From: a virus
Direction: 5' to 3' (one strand)
IMG/VR virus record: IMGVR_UViG_3300031753_000004
Location: 1-64,000 of that record
DNA: 64,000 bases
A program made the position numbers and the translations under genes. The notes beneath the pieces are model-generated. The model was not told where the DNA came from and did not search any database. It saw nothing but the letters and a program-made list of their open reading frames with translations. Positions 16,298-24,133 of this stretch are shown in pieces; positions within the stretch are counted from its first letter, which is position 1, and every line of letters begins with the position of its first letter.

Positions 16298-17019
16298 TGG
16301 TTCATCGCCATTTCCCGGAGGTTCATACCCTACTGCTGGCAGCCACTTCATCTTGGCCCACAGGTCTGCCTCTTGTAACGTCTTCGGCTTCCTACGGGAC
16401 CTAGCCGCCGACCCGTACTGGCTACTCAACCTCTCCGCCTCCTGCCTCAGCCACTCGATCCAAACCATGTATTGCCGGTGGGTCAGAGGGCCGGGCCAGC
16501 CCAATAGGTCGTTCAGGCTCTTCCTCAGCTCGTGCGCTAGGCGGAGGTGTCCACCGTAGCGCTCGACGAGTTTTTTACCCCGTCCTCGACCGTGCCGTTG
16601 TCGGCTATCTCGTTCCGCTTCTTTTGCAGCTCCCCTATCTGCCTACTGAGCGAGGTGACGGTGACCTGCTCCTCCAGCCCGCCCATTTCCTTCGCTCGCT
16701 TGGCAAGTGGCTTCACCACCCGGCTAGGCCACTTGCTGCGCAGATCCTCTAGCGATACCTGCACCTGCTTCCCCGCTGCCTCGAACACGCAATAGGAGAG
16801 GAGCAAGGAGTCGGCCTCATGGATGTTGTCCGGCACTCCCAGCGGCTTGGTGTTGGCGTCTAACTTGACTCCCTTGGTCATGGTGTTGCGGTAGGCTATG
16901 ACGCCGGCTTCGGTAGGCTCGCGGAGTATGTACTCACGCCGTTGGTGGGTGAACTTGAACTCCTGCGGGGCAAGATCGTCGAAGTTCATGTATCCGTCTG
17001 TGACTACTGCTTCTGCCAT
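16286..17019 (-). CDS. tail assembly chaperone, -1 frameshift fusion (gpG-T type)
   Basis: Predicted joined product of about 244 residues: 150 codons of the upstream frame, then a -1 shift at the AAAAAAC heptamer (16570-16576) and 94 codons of the overlapping frame (LVERYGGHLRLAHELRKS... to the stop at 16286). The downstream frame has no start of its own except a TTG, and stays open exactly back to the slippery site. The second part is helical (YMVWIEWLRQEAERLSS), as in lambda T. Chaperones G and GT hold the tape measure during tail assembly. The tape measure gene is next, after the inserted plus-strand gene. Confidence 0.85.
16534..16576 (-). promoter_or_regulatory. -1 programmed frameshift signal
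   Basis: On the minus strand: zero-frame codons gtA AAA AAC (16576-16570, fits X XXY YYZ), a 7-nt spacer, then a stem GCGCTA / TAGCGC (16562-16557 with 16539-16534) whose 3' arm contains the zero-frame TAG. Inner pairs CGG/CCG can extend the helix. Heptamer phase, spacer length and stem are all as in known -1 sites. Confidence 0.9.
16537..17019 (-). CDS. tail assembly chaperone, short form (gpG type)
   Basis: A 160-residue product ending at TAG (16537) when no frameshift occurs. A strong AAGGAGCAGCA leader precedes the ATG. The N-terminal half is a small beta/alpha domain (EFKFTHQRREYILREP), followed by a charged helical tail. It sits between the tail tube gene and the tape measure gene, the canonical place. 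The ratio of short to long form is expected to be set by the frameshift signal described separately. Confidence 0.85.
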   Translation of the reverse strand: MAEAVVTDGYMNFDDLAPQEFKFTHQRREYILREPTEAGVIAYRNTMTKGVKLDANTKPLGVPDNIHEADSLLLSYCVFEAAGKQVQVSLEDLRSKWPSRVVKPLAKRAKEMGGLEEQVTVTSLSRQIGELQKKRNEIADNGTVEDGVKNSSSATVDTSA

Positions 17020-17052
17020 TGCTGCTCCTTAGAAATGATTCCCCCCTTATCA

Positions 17053-17544
17053 CTACGTGCCGGCTGCCGACGTGTAGAGCGGCCCGGCCTCGACGTTGTT
17101 TGCAGGATCCCAGTTTGTCGGGACTACGGTGATGGTCAAGAGTGGCATCTCCCCTTCCTTGTGCTCCGCCGGCTCCGCCTTCTGCAAGTACCCGTAGAAC
17201 GCCACGGTGTCGTTGGTCGGGAAGTGGACGGTGACCGAGTCCTCGTGGTTAATCATCGTGACCAGATTGGTCGCGCTGTTGAAGGCGTCCGGATCGTAGG
17301 CGGCCGTCACCTTGATCGGGGTCAAGGTCTTTAGCTTCCTTGCCCGCATGGTGCGCCAGAGGATGTTGAGCATGGTCGTGTTGTTGATCGGCTCACCGCC
17401 GTCTATTCCGGGTGGCTGGGTCGTCACCTCCCAGAACTGGATAGCCGCGTTTGCGGCAAAGGCGATGGTCGTCGGGAACCCGTCCGGCATCTTCCCACTG
17501 GCAGGGCTAGGCAGGGACCGGGCAGTGATGGTTGGTGCTGCCAT
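17053..17544 (-). CDS. major tail tube protein
   Basis: A 163-residue beta-rich protein, ATG preceded by AGGAGAGAAGA. Sequence elements typical of siphophage tail tube proteins: an AIQFWEVTTQPPGIDGGEPIN segment followed by a helix (TMLNILWRTMRARKL), strands TLTPIKVTAAYDP and VTVHFPTNDTVAFYGYL, and a C-terminal PLLTITVVPTN strand. Position between tail terminator and chaperone genes agrees. It would assemble as hexameric rings. Confidence 0.8.
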   Translation of the reverse strand: MAAPTITARSLPSPASGKMPDGFPTTIAFAANAAIQFWEVTTQPPGIDGGEPINNTTMLNILWRTMRARKLKTLTPIKVTAAYDPDAFNSATNLVTMINHEDSVTVHFPTNDTVAFYGYLQKAEPAEHKEGEMPLLTITVVPTNWDPANNVEAGPLYTSAAGT

Positions 17545-17566
17545 TCTTCTCTCCTCTGTTCCTCGG

Positions 17567-18013
17567 TTACGATACCTCTCTCAGCGCTACAGTTCCGTTT
17601 AGCGTGAACAAGAATCTCTTGGTTCCGGGCTGCCTCCCCAGCGGTATCACGTTGCCCTTGAGACAGCAGTTGTATATGAGGTAAGTGCTGGCATCTATTA
17701 CCACGGTGGCGACGTGTACGTGCTTGGCCAGCTGGTCGGCTATGGACCGGATCTTCTTGAACCCGATCTTTGAGTCCGTCGCCCTCACCCGCACCTGGAA
17801 TCCCTCGTGCTCCATGTACTCACCGTCCAGCATCGACCGAGCGTCTATGTTCCCAAGTTCGTTGTAGACCGTGATCGTGTCGTCCGGGCTCGAAGGCTCC
17901 GCGTCTGCCTGTACCTGCCACGGAGCACCGCTGCCGGTGGCTACACCCTGGCCAAGAGCTATGAGCAGCCGGGCAATGATATCGGCCGGGGAGTGTAGTA
18001 GCAGTCCTGCCAT
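17567..18013 (-). CDS. tail terminator / minor tail protein
   Basis: A 148-residue protein. It begins with a helix (PADIIARLLIALGQG), then DDTITVYNELGNIDARSMLDG and HEGFQVRVRA, a layout I associate with siphophage tail terminator or tail completion proteins. It lies directly upstream of the tail tube gene in transcription order. Would cap the tail and join it to the head. Confidence 0.7.
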   Translation of the reverse strand: MAGLLLHSPADIIARLLIALGQGVATGSGAPWQVQADAEPSSPDDTITVYNELGNIDARSMLDGEYMEHEGFQVRVRATDSKIGFKKIRSIADQLAKHVHVATVVIDASTYLIYNCCLKGNVIPLGRQPGTKRFLFTLNGTVALREVS

Positions 18014-18015
18014 CT

Positions 18016-18234
18016 CTAGTCTTCTCGTAGGTCAAGCATAGTGCGAGTGCTTTTCTTAACCCTCAAGTCGTCTGGTCGCTCCTGATTATGCTTCCGTCTT
18101 AATGCTTCCAACTCATTCCTATCTTCCTCTCGCATAGCACTCTCCATGCGGGTGAAATCATGAAGAAATACCAGGAGCCAAGTACTGATAGACCCTGCTA
18201 TGAACCACACTAGATCCTTGAGTATCGGGTCCAT
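18016..18234 (-). CDS. small single-pass membrane protein with charged tail
   Basis: A 72-residue protein. The ATG is 2 nt after the upstream stop. One hydrophobic helix (LVWFIAGSISTWLLVFL, residues 8-24) then a highly charged helical tail (REEDRNELEALRRKH). Could be a holin or anti-holin type protein or a membrane tether. No family recognised. Confidence 0.65.
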   Translation of the reverse strand: MDPILKDLVWFIAGSISTWLLVFLHDFTRMESAMREEDRNELEALRRKHNQERPDDLRVKKSTRTMLDLRED

Positions 18235-18236
18235 CT

Positions 18237-18683
18237 CTACTGTCCCTGCGGCGGCATGCGCGTGGGGTTGGTGGTCACGCTCCAGTTGCAGTAGCCAACC
18301 TTGCCGCCCACGGTGGTTACTATCACCTGGAATAGATACGTGCGCCCTCCCCGTATCGTGATCCCCGCCGGTACGTCCCAACGGAAGTTGAACCCCGTCC
18401 TGTCGCCCCCATAGGCCGGATCGTTCGTGCTGGTCTGGAGCGTATCGAACATCGTGGCAGCCGGGGTGAGAACCGGAGCCGGCACATCTACCAGTTGGTT
18501 CGGGATGTCGTTCGTGCTGGCAATGCTCAACACCATCGTCGCCACATCCGCCTTCTTAAGTGCATACCCCTCGCCCGGATTGCCTGCTGTGCCTGTGCCG
18601 TCTCGGGAGGTGATGCGCCCGTAGAGGGTACAGCTTCCCCCTTGGTCGCAGCTACCAGACACGACAAAGCTCTTGCTCGCCAT
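18237..18683 (-). CDS. hypothetical beta-sandwich fibre/baseplate-associated protein
   Basis: A 148-residue beta-rich protein. A GGSCTLYGRITSRDGTGTAG segment near the N-terminus and a C-terminal GGRTYLFQVIVTTVGGKVG strand pair give an Ig-like or BppU-N-like impression. It lies among fibre-like genes and is probably structural. Starts 3 nt downstream of the repeat protein gene. Confidence 0.55.
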   Translation of the reverse strand: MASKSFVVSGSCDQGGSCTLYGRITSRDGTGTAGNPGEGYALKKADVATMVLSIASTNDIPNQLVDVPAPVLTPAATMFDTLQTSTNDPAYGGDRTGFNFRWDVPAGITIRGGRTYLFQVIVTTVGGKVGYCNWSVTTNPTRMPPQGQ

Positions 18684-18686
18684 CCA

Positions 18687-19052
18687 CTACCCCAAGACGT
18701 TGCCCTGCTGTATCCCTGGAGAGAATACCCACCCCCGTGACAGACCCGGCTCGTACACCCAGCCCGACCGCAGCCCAGGCGAGAAGATGGTTCCGGAGTA
18801 GAGCCCCGGAGCGTAGGCGTAGCCCGTCTGCAATCCGGGCTCATAAACCGATCCCTGTATCAGCCCCGGAGCGTACACAGAACCGTCCTGTATGCCCGGT
18901 GAGAAGATGTCCCCATCCTTAAGCCCTGGAAAGTGGACGTACCCGCCGAACAGCCTCGGCACGCTGGGCTGGACTACCGACAGGCCGTCCGGCGTCACCC
19001 ACACGTCGGTGATTACTAAGTCCTGCCCAGAAGACGCCCAGTTGACGATCAT
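18687..19052 (-). CDS. decapeptide-repeat protein, possible fibre element
   Basis: A 121-residue protein. Residues 1-39 form a short N-terminal module. Residues 40-119 are eight perfect-length 10-residue units of the form [HFY]-x-P-G-[LI]-x-x-G-x-[VIA], for example YAPGLIQGSV and FSPGLRSGWV, with P and G at fixed positions. The regular spacing suggests a beta-solenoid or spiral. Its neighbours are fibre-type genes, so it is probably exposed on the virion. No known family recalled. Confidence 0.75.
   Translation of the reverse strand: MIVNWASSGQDLVITDVWVTPDGLSVVQPSVPRLFGGYVHFPGLKDGDIFSPGIQDGSVYAPGLIQGSVYEPGLQTGYAYAPGLYSGTIFSPGLRSGWVYEPGLSRGWVFSPGIQQGNVLG
18696..18935 (-). repeat. eight 30-bp coding repeats
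   Basis: DNA encoding the eight decapeptide units of the 18687-19052 protein; period exactly 30 bp with no indels, variation mostly at third codon positions and at the x residues. Confidence 0.85.
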
Positions 19053-19055
19053 GAT

Positions 19056-19403
19056 TTAGTAGTCCGGTCCAAGCCCACGGGCTCTGATCTCAAGCTCAGT
19101 AAACGGCTCTAGATCCAACTGTTTGCCTATCAGTTCGTGACTCGTCCCTCCGTGGTACATGATCTTGCCTTTCGTTACCGTGAAATGGCAGCAGCTTCTC
19201 TTGGCCTGCGGGCTGTACCCCTTCATGCTTGGATCATTGCATGTCTCATTAATCGACGGCCTGAACGTGGGGCTCTCTACGTTTCCGTCGAATGTCCAGT
19301 TGTGTTGTGGCAACTGGTTCTTAGTCGGGATAATGTGCTCTCGGCCACAACCCTTGCACTTAACCAACCAGCCGGCCTTGCATTCCACAGTTAGTATGCT
19401 CAC
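19056..19403 (-). CDS. DUF6527-like small zinc protein
   Basis: A 115-residue protein. I place the start at the GTG overlapping the upstream TGA as GTGA; a GTG eight codons earlier (19427) is possible. Features: CKGCGREHIIP zinc knuckle, WTFDGNVESPTFRPSINE, then CHFTVTKGKIMYH and a C-terminal DLEPFTELE. This matches the DUF6527 layout (GCG...W..PTFxPS...H/C.F...G.I.f...H.L.G). Function of the family unknown; often in phages. Confidence 0.65.
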   Translation of the reverse strand: MSILTVECKAGWLVKCKGCGREHIIPTKNQLPQHNWTFDGNVESPTFRPSINETCNDPSMKGYSPQAKRSCCHFTVTKGKIMYHGGTSHELIGKQLDLEPFTELEIRARGLGPDY

Positions 19404-21229
19404 GACTGTGTCACCATCGTTATCCACTTGTCGGCGGCTCCCGAGGCGGTGAAGTGAAAAGTCACCACTCCGGCGTTCAGGTCGTTGGCTGTGAGGTTTA
19501 TAACGTAGGTTCCTCCGCCTACTTCCGTCGGGGCATTGTCGGCAGCGGCATACGCCCCTCCGTCCTTTGACCTAGTTACTGTTATCGCAAGCAGCGGTAT
19601 GCCGACCCCGCGAGCGTCCACCATCACGAACTCGAAGTTAGGCAGTGCCACATTCTTCTGAGGATGTACCCCCTTCACCGTCACATAGCCGTTGGCATCC
19701 AGCAGGGGCTCATCGGCCGACTCTATGGAGTACCTAGAGGTGCTGTCCACGGCTATAACCCACGGGCGGTCTACCGTGGCTACCTTGGTGGCGTTGACGT
19801 AGCCTATGATGTTTCTCGCTTGACCGATTCCTGCTCCCTGCCATATCCGTATGCGAGTGAACCGGTAGTAGCTGTCCGGCCCGCTCTCGCTGGCAGCTAG
19901 GGTGATGGTGCTGGTCCCACCCGCCTGCGCCAGCCCGTTGTGCATGGACTGTGAGTCGAGGGCGCTTATCTTCGGGTATCCACCTACGTCCGGGGTGGCG
20001 ATGCCAGCCCCGAGCCACGCTACCGTATCGACCTGAACTGGTCGGATGAGGAACACCGAGGTATTGTCCGGAGCCGTTGGCCATGCTGGGTAGATGGTGG
20101 CGATCTTCGTGCTGCCAACGTAGCCGACGCACACCCCTGCCTCTGGAGCTCCAGTTCCGGAGATGATCTGTATGCTGTAGTTGACGTAGAAGTTGTCTGA
20201 GGCCGATGCCCCCGCATCCAGCTTTATCGTCGTGGTACTGTTGCCCGTAGCCTGCGCCGTGTTCACCCGCATGATCTCACGGGTATCCACGACCGGGACT
20301 CCGGCCGTGTTGGTAGCTGCCACGTTCGTACCAGCCCATTGCGTGACGTTTGCAGTGACTACTCCTGCTAGAGAGGCGATGATGCTGTCCGTCTCTCCTT
20401 CGACCTCTGCTATGTCACCGGCTATGGTTGTTACCGGAGCGCCCAAGGTGGTGATTATGGTTCCTGCCCGAATGTAGGCATCCCCGGTCTGAACTGTGTT
20501 ACCGTCCAAGTTCTTGATCGTCGTCCCGGTCAAGTCAACAGTAGTAGTAGGGGCATTGATGTGTGCCCAATCTACGCCGACGTACCCCGCTGCTCCAGCA
20601 GAGGCCGTGCCGAGTATCTTGCCGAGGTCTATTCGACCGCTGGCATCAACCGATAAGGCGGCCGTGGCATTGCCCACAAATGCCCCCACGGTCACTCCGG
20701 CTCCGCAGGTCACGGTCTGGGTCTTGATCGTATTCACATCCACCTGCTGGGTAGTTGCGATCGTGGTTCCGGTCAGCCCCACCGTGGTGGTGGGAGCGTT
20801 CACATGGCTCCAGTCTATCCCAACGTATCCTGCTACCCCTGCCGATAGAGTGCCGAGAGTGTACTTCAGGTCTACCAGCGGGATGCCATTGACGTTGGGA
20901 GCCACGACCGCATGAGCGTTCCACTGCTCTACATCGGCATTTGTCTCGTTGAACCAGTGCCTAGGGATGATGGAGATGCCAGCCGTCGAACTCTTGCCGT
21001 GGAGGGTCACGCATGAGTAGTTGTTCTCTCCAGCAGCGAACGTGGCCTTATACAGCCCCTTGCAGTTGGTACTGTCTATCTCGGTCACATTTGGGGCAGC
21101 CGGGGTGAACTCCGTACCGTCTCCGACCCCTCGGATAGTGTGGTTGGCACCGTCTCCGGTCTTGCCAACATTATTCACGGCGTCCCAGGCCAAGTAGCAC
21201 ACAGTTACCGCCGTATTCTTGTAGGGCAC
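19400..21229 (-). CDS. tail fibre / receptor-binding-like protein
   Basis: A 609-residue Thr/Val/Ala/Gly-rich protein with a GTG start next to the upstream stop. Two copies of a repeat near residues 133 and 215 (AGYVGIDWSHVNAPTTTV and AGYVGVDWAHINAPTTTV, each followed by a strand LTGTTI) are typical of phage fibre proteins. Two further homologous units with GxxxxARNIIGYVNATKVATV and GVCVGYVGSTKIATIYPAW occur in the second half. The C-terminus resembles an Ig-like domain (SKDGGAYAAADNAPTEVGGG). Elongated, trimeric and adhesive function inferred. Confidence 0.75.
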   Translation of the reverse strand: MPYKNTAVTVCYLAWDAVNNVGKTGDGANHTIRGVGDGTEFTPAAPNVTEIDSTNCKGLYKATFAAGENNYSCVTLHGKSSTAGISIIPRHWFNETNADVEQWNAHAVVAPNVNGIPLVDLKYTLGTLSAGVAGYVGIDWSHVNAPTTTVGLTGTTIATTQQVDVNTIKTQTVTCGAGVTVGAFVGNATAALSVDASGRIDLGKILGTASAGAAGYVGVDWAHINAPTTTVDLTGTTIKNLDGNTVQTGDAYIRAGTIITTLGAPVTTIAGDIAEVEGETDSIIASLAGVVTANVTQWAGTNVAATNTAGVPVVDTREIMRVNTAQATGNSTTTIKLDAGASASDNFYVNYSIQIISGTGAPEAGVCVGYVGSTKIATIYPAWPTAPDNTSVFLIRPVQVDTVAWLGAGIATPDVGGYPKISALDSQSMHNGLAQAGGTSTITLAASESGPDSYYRFTRIRIWQGAGIGQARNIIGYVNATKVATVDRPWVIAVDSTSRYSIESADEPLLDANGYVTVKGVHPQKNVALPNFEFVMVDARGVGIPLLAITVTRSKDGGAYAAADNAPTEVGGGTYVINLTANDLNAGVVTFHFTASGAADKWITMVTQS

Positions 21230-21230
21230 A

Positions 21231-22211
21231 TCACCACTCGTTGTCGGCGCATAGCTGGTAGATCGGCACGATGACTCCGCTGGAAACCGGGTTGTAGAGG
21301 ATAACGATCAAACCTGATACTCCTACACCACCATTCAGGCTTCCGTTGCCTCCGCCACCACCACCGGCTCCGTAACTGCCTCCAGCCCCACCCGCACTAA
21401 CGGCGTTTGCTCCACCACCACCACCACCACCAGAGCCAAGTATCGTTCCGGAGGCAACAGCTCCAGTTGGCGCAGAGGTAGTAGTTAATTCAGTTCCGCT
21501 GCCACCACCAGCTCCAACTCCACCACCAGTTCCTCCAATCGCGTTGTCTCCAGTCCCGCCAGTCTGGGACAACGTGCTGCTCGCTCCTGCACCGCTAGGT
21601 CCGGCTGCCCCACCACCACCACCGCCACCACCAGCACCCGGCCCGTTACTTCCAGTGCCACCGTTGAAAGCGTTCGCGCTTGGCGTGCAGCTTGCGGCAG
21701 CTCCTCCAGCTCCGCCAGCACCACCGGCAGCACCAGTTGCACCAGCAACGCCAGCCTTGGCAACCACTATGTTGGTAGAACTCGTGTTTGTTATCTTGGT
21801 GTCCGTGGCAATTCCAAACCCAATCGTGACCGTTCCTCCAGCTGCGCCCAAAGTAGCATTGGTGAGTTTGGCAAACGCCCCTCCACCTCCACCTCCTCCA
21901 GGGCTGCCCGTACCAGATTGTCCTTTACCTCCTCCAGCACCGCCTCCAACAGCCTCAACAATGTTGTCGGCATTGTTCCAGTCACTTGGCAAGACGAAGC
22001 TGGTCCCAGTGATGATGGCGAATATATTGGAAAAGGCGTGGTGCCTCGGCACCGAGAGGATGATGCGTATGACCTCATCGTCACTGAACTGTCTCAGGTA
22101 GTCCAGCTTCTTGAGGTCACGAGCCCCAAGCTGCCGTCTCTGGAAGCGCAGTTCCTTCGGGTCTCGGAGTTGCCTCAGATACTCCAGTTTCTTCCGCTCG
22201 TAGCAGTGCAA
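21231..22211 (-). CDS. glycine-rich tail fibre tip / adhesin-like protein
   Basis: A 326-residue protein with a TTG start after GGAG. Residues 1-50 are charged and contain two near-repeats (KKLEYLRQLRD and KKLDYLRQFSD). Then SFVLPSDWNNADN and EAVGGGAGGGKG lead into a long Gly-rich region with runs of up to nine glycines. This SFxxPxDWNxxxNxVxxxGGGxxG opening is common in phage Gly-rich fibre proteins, and Gly-rich tips act as receptor adhesins (as in T4 gp38). The sequence shows high GGT/GGA codon repetition. Confidence 0.75.
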   Translation of the reverse strand: MHCYERKKLEYLRQLRDPKELRFQRRQLGARDLKKLDYLRQFSDDEVIRIILSVPRHHAFSNIFAIITGTSFVLPSDWNNADNIVEAVGGGAGGGKGQSGTGSPGGGGGGGAFAKLTNATLGAAGGTVTIGFGIATDTKITNTSSTNIVVAKAGVAGATGAAGGAGGAGGAAASCTPSANAFNGGTGSNGPGAGGGGGGGGAAGPSGAGASSTLSQTGGTGDNAIGGTGGGVGAGGGSGTELTTTSAPTGAVASGTILGSGGGGGGGANAVSAGGAGGSYGAGGGGGGNGSLNGGVGVSGLIVILYNPVSSGVIVPIYQLCADNEW

Positions 22212-22214
22212 GTC

Positions 22215-22616
22215 TCACTCCAGCCTGGTGAACGCGCTGGCGCGTAAATTTCCGAACTCGATTGGCGTTCGCTGCTGGCTTTCTCGTTGAAGCCGTAAAC
22301 CGCACAACAGCAATGCCTGCCCTAGAGTCTTCCCCGCCCTTAGCGCCGTGGTTAGGATCTTGCTGAAGGTGCCATCATTCGACATCTCCCGCATAGGCTT
22401 CTCTAAGAACTTGCTGCTGCCGTGCGGACCCCAGTAGACCCCGAGTCCACTCTTTCTCGGCATCCCCTCCCACTTCATCTCCATGTTCTCGTGGACGAAG
22501 ATGGCGTACGCAGCGGTGAAGCCAACGGTCACGCTCACATCACTGTCCTTGCGAGCCTGCGCCGCCTTTGCTCGCAGCTTGCTGACCAGACTTTGCAGTC
22601 TCTGGATCTCGGCCAT
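22215..22616 (-). CDS. head-tail joining / gp10-like minor protein
   Basis: A 133-residue protein with start TAATG-coupled. N-terminal helix, then VTVGFTAAYAIFVHEN (the strand-turn typical of HK97 gp10-like proteins), and KFLEKPMRE followed by helices ending in RTPIEFGNLRASA (the 'TPvdtGnLr' tail motif). Role in head completion or neck assembly inferred from the family. Confidence 0.7.
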   Translation of the reverse strand: MAEIQRLQSLVSKLRAKAAQARKDSDVSVTVGFTAAYAIFVHENMEMKWEGMPRKSGLGVYWGPHGSSKFLEKPMREMSNDGTFSKILTTALRAGKTLGQALLLCGLRLQRESQQRTPIEFGNLRASAFTRLE

Positions 22617-23035
22617 TACGTGTACGCCTGCGCCTTAGTTCCTCGATACCTCTTCAGTTGCACCGTCCGCCGTATGACGCGCATCTTCACGTCTGGGGTG
22701 TTGTAGTAACTCACCACCTCCATAAGCTCCGGCTCCTTGCTCAGAGTTGAGGAGCCTGTACCCAGCCAGTCCGAGAGCTTGCCGAGCCACATGAGGCTTC
22801 CTGAGAGTATCGTCAGTCCCACCACTACCTCGGCGTCGATGTTCACCACGTCTCCGTCTCTGGTCGTGATCTCCTTCTTGACGTATTTCCACCTGACGGG
22901 TATCTGCTGGGGTGGTCCCACCTCCGGCTCCCCATAGGCGTTGGTAAGGACTATGCCCTCGGCTATGAGCACCGGGAGCAGTACCGCCGTCTGGCCTCCG
23001 GGGACGGATAGGTCATGGACTTCTGGGGCTGGCAT
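22616..23035 (-). CDS. head-tail connector (stopper-like) protein
   Basis: A 139-residue beta-rich protein. VRWKYVKKEITTRDGDVVNIDAEVVVG and a later LMEVVSYYNTPDVKMRVIRR segment are typical of small head closure proteins. Position between the 23586 connector and the gp10-like gene supports this. An HNH gene is wedged between it and its upstream neighbour. Confidence 0.65.
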   Translation of the reverse strand: MPAPEVHDLSVPGGQTAVLLPVLIAEGIVLTNAYGEPEVGPPQQIPVRWKYVKKEITTRDGDVVNIDAEVVVGLTILSGSLMWLGKLSDWLGTGSSTLSKEPELMEVVSYYNTPDVKMRVIRRTVQLKRYRGTKAQAYT

Positions 23036-23581
23036 TCATTGAGTCTCTACGTCGTGGTCTTTCCACAGGTCGGCGTACACTTCCCCGTTCTTGATCCGAT
23101 ACAACGTCCTTACAGAAATCCCGACCTCCCTGGACACGCGAGTTACCGACTCGCCACCGGTTAATCGTCTCCTAAGTTCTCTGGCGGCCTCGTCGGAGAT
23201 TGTTCTCACCAGCCTTGACCGTACTATACCGTCCCTTGCAAAATCTATAGTCATGTTGTCTCGGTGTGTGCCCCAAGAGATGTTGCTCAGCGAGCTATCC
23301 CACCTACCGCCAGGACCATGCCTTGTTTCCATTCCCTTTGGACGCGGTCCAACGAATGCTTCTAGGACTAAGGTGTGGACATACTTCGTAATTTCTGGAA
23401 GTTTGCCCCTCCCAAGAGTCACAGCCGGATACCCGTTCTTTGCGCGAGGATGAAGAAGTCGTGGGAACGGCAACCATCCAACAGTTCGACGCCCTGGACG
23501 CCAACTTCGTACTCTCCCTATGTTAGACACGTCGTAGCCCTCGAATCCGACAACCGGCCTCCACTGCTCAGTCACTGACAT
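23036..23581 (-). CDS. HNH homing endonuclease with NUMOD4 and C-terminal HTH
   Basis: A 181-residue protein. Residues 1-30 are a NUMOD4 motif (EQWRPVVGFEGYDVSNIGRVRS). Residues 65-110 are the HNH region: YVHTLVLEAFVG, then ETRHGPGGRWDSSLSNISWGTH with the expected His/Asn spacing. Residues 125-170 form a resolvase-like helix-turn-helix (ISDEAARELRRRLTGGES and SVRTLYRIKNGEVY). Free-standing HNH genes of this type spread between phages by cutting intergenic or coding sites. It lies between two connector genes, an unnecessary gene in that place. Confidence 0.85.
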   Translation of the reverse strand: MSVTEQWRPVVGFEGYDVSNIGRVRSWRPGRRTVGWLPFPRLLHPRAKNGYPAVTLGRGKLPEITKYVHTLVLEAFVGPRPKGMETRHGPGGRWDSSLSNISWGTHRDNMTIDFARDGIVRSRLVRTISDEAARELRRRLTGGESVTRVSREVGISVRTLYRIKNGEVYADLWKDHDVETQ

Positions 23582-23585
23582 GCCA

Positions 23586-24014
23586 CTAGCTCCTTTGGTC
23601 GTATGGCGTTTGTTGGCTAGGCGGGCGCCCTAACCAAATGCCCTGACATACCTTCCTCTTGTCGTCGGCAAACAGCGCTTGCAGGCATCCGCTGGTATCT
23701 AGCCGCATCGCCTTCATGCCGTACTTGCTGCCCTCAAGGTACATATCCGTCTTGCCCTGAAACTGCGCCGACGCCCCCTGTGTGGTCTTGCTCTGGTACG
23801 CCTGATCGGTCATCACGTAGTCGTGCGCCGCTAGGTTCCGCTCGATCAACTCCAGCCGGCTGGCCAACATGGTGATGCCACGAACGTTCTGAGCCTGCGC
23901 TACCAAGTCGTCCACCGTGGCAGAGGCGCTATCGCAATGCTGTTGAAGATCGGTCACGCCGTCGTAGTCGCCGGCAAGGAGCGTCTGGACTTGCCCCGGA
24001 GTTGTGCGGCTCAT
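23586..24014 (-). CDS. head-tail connector (gp6-like) protein
   Basis: A 142-residue, mostly helical protein: TPGQVQTLLAGDYDG at the N-terminus, a helix DDLVAQAQN, and helices around LELIERNLAAHDYVM. This all-helical layout with a Tyr/Gln-rich C-terminal half is typical of adaptor proteins that bind the portal. Context (followed by stopper and gp10-like genes) agrees. Identity not certain. Confidence 0.6.
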   Translation of the reverse strand: MSRTTPGQVQTLLAGDYDGVTDLQQHCDSASATVDDLVAQAQNVRGITMLASRLELIERNLAAHDYVMTDQAYQSKTTQGASAQFQGKTDMYLEGSKYGMKAMRLDTSGCLQALFADDKRKVCQGIWLGRPPSQQTPYDQRS

Positions 24015-24036
24015 GGTCGTCCCTTTGGAAAGAAAT

Positions 24037-24127
24037 GAGCGGGGTGGCGTCGGAGCAGCATGAGGGGGGATCTAAGCCCCAGTGCGGCCCTTCCGTCTGG
24101 ACCAGCAACAGCCAGACCACCCCGCTC
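24037..24127 (-). ncRNA. candidate structured RNA element
   Basis: Between two minus-strand genes. An 11-bp perfect closing stem, GAGCGGGGTGG with CCACCCCGCTC, encloses two further hairpins on the minus strand: GTCTGG/CCAGAC and GGGG/CCCC. The 3' arm is followed by ATTTCTTTCC, a loose U-rich tract. It could be an intrinsic terminator with extra arms, an mRNA processing element or a small RNA. Confidence 0.45.
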
Positions 24128-24133
24128 GTTTGT

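Noticed and set aside
21544-22101. 185-codon Pro/Ala-rich plus-strand ORF
   Set aside because: It is the complement of the Gly-rich fibre codons (GGT/GGA to ACC/TCC reading as Pro), so composition alone explains it.
23586-24014. Terminator-only explanation for all intergenic hairpins
   Set aside because: Most hairpins listed (2614, 37046, 40055, 52903) lack a U-tract, so a plain intrinsic-terminator label would be too strong; confidence was kept low.
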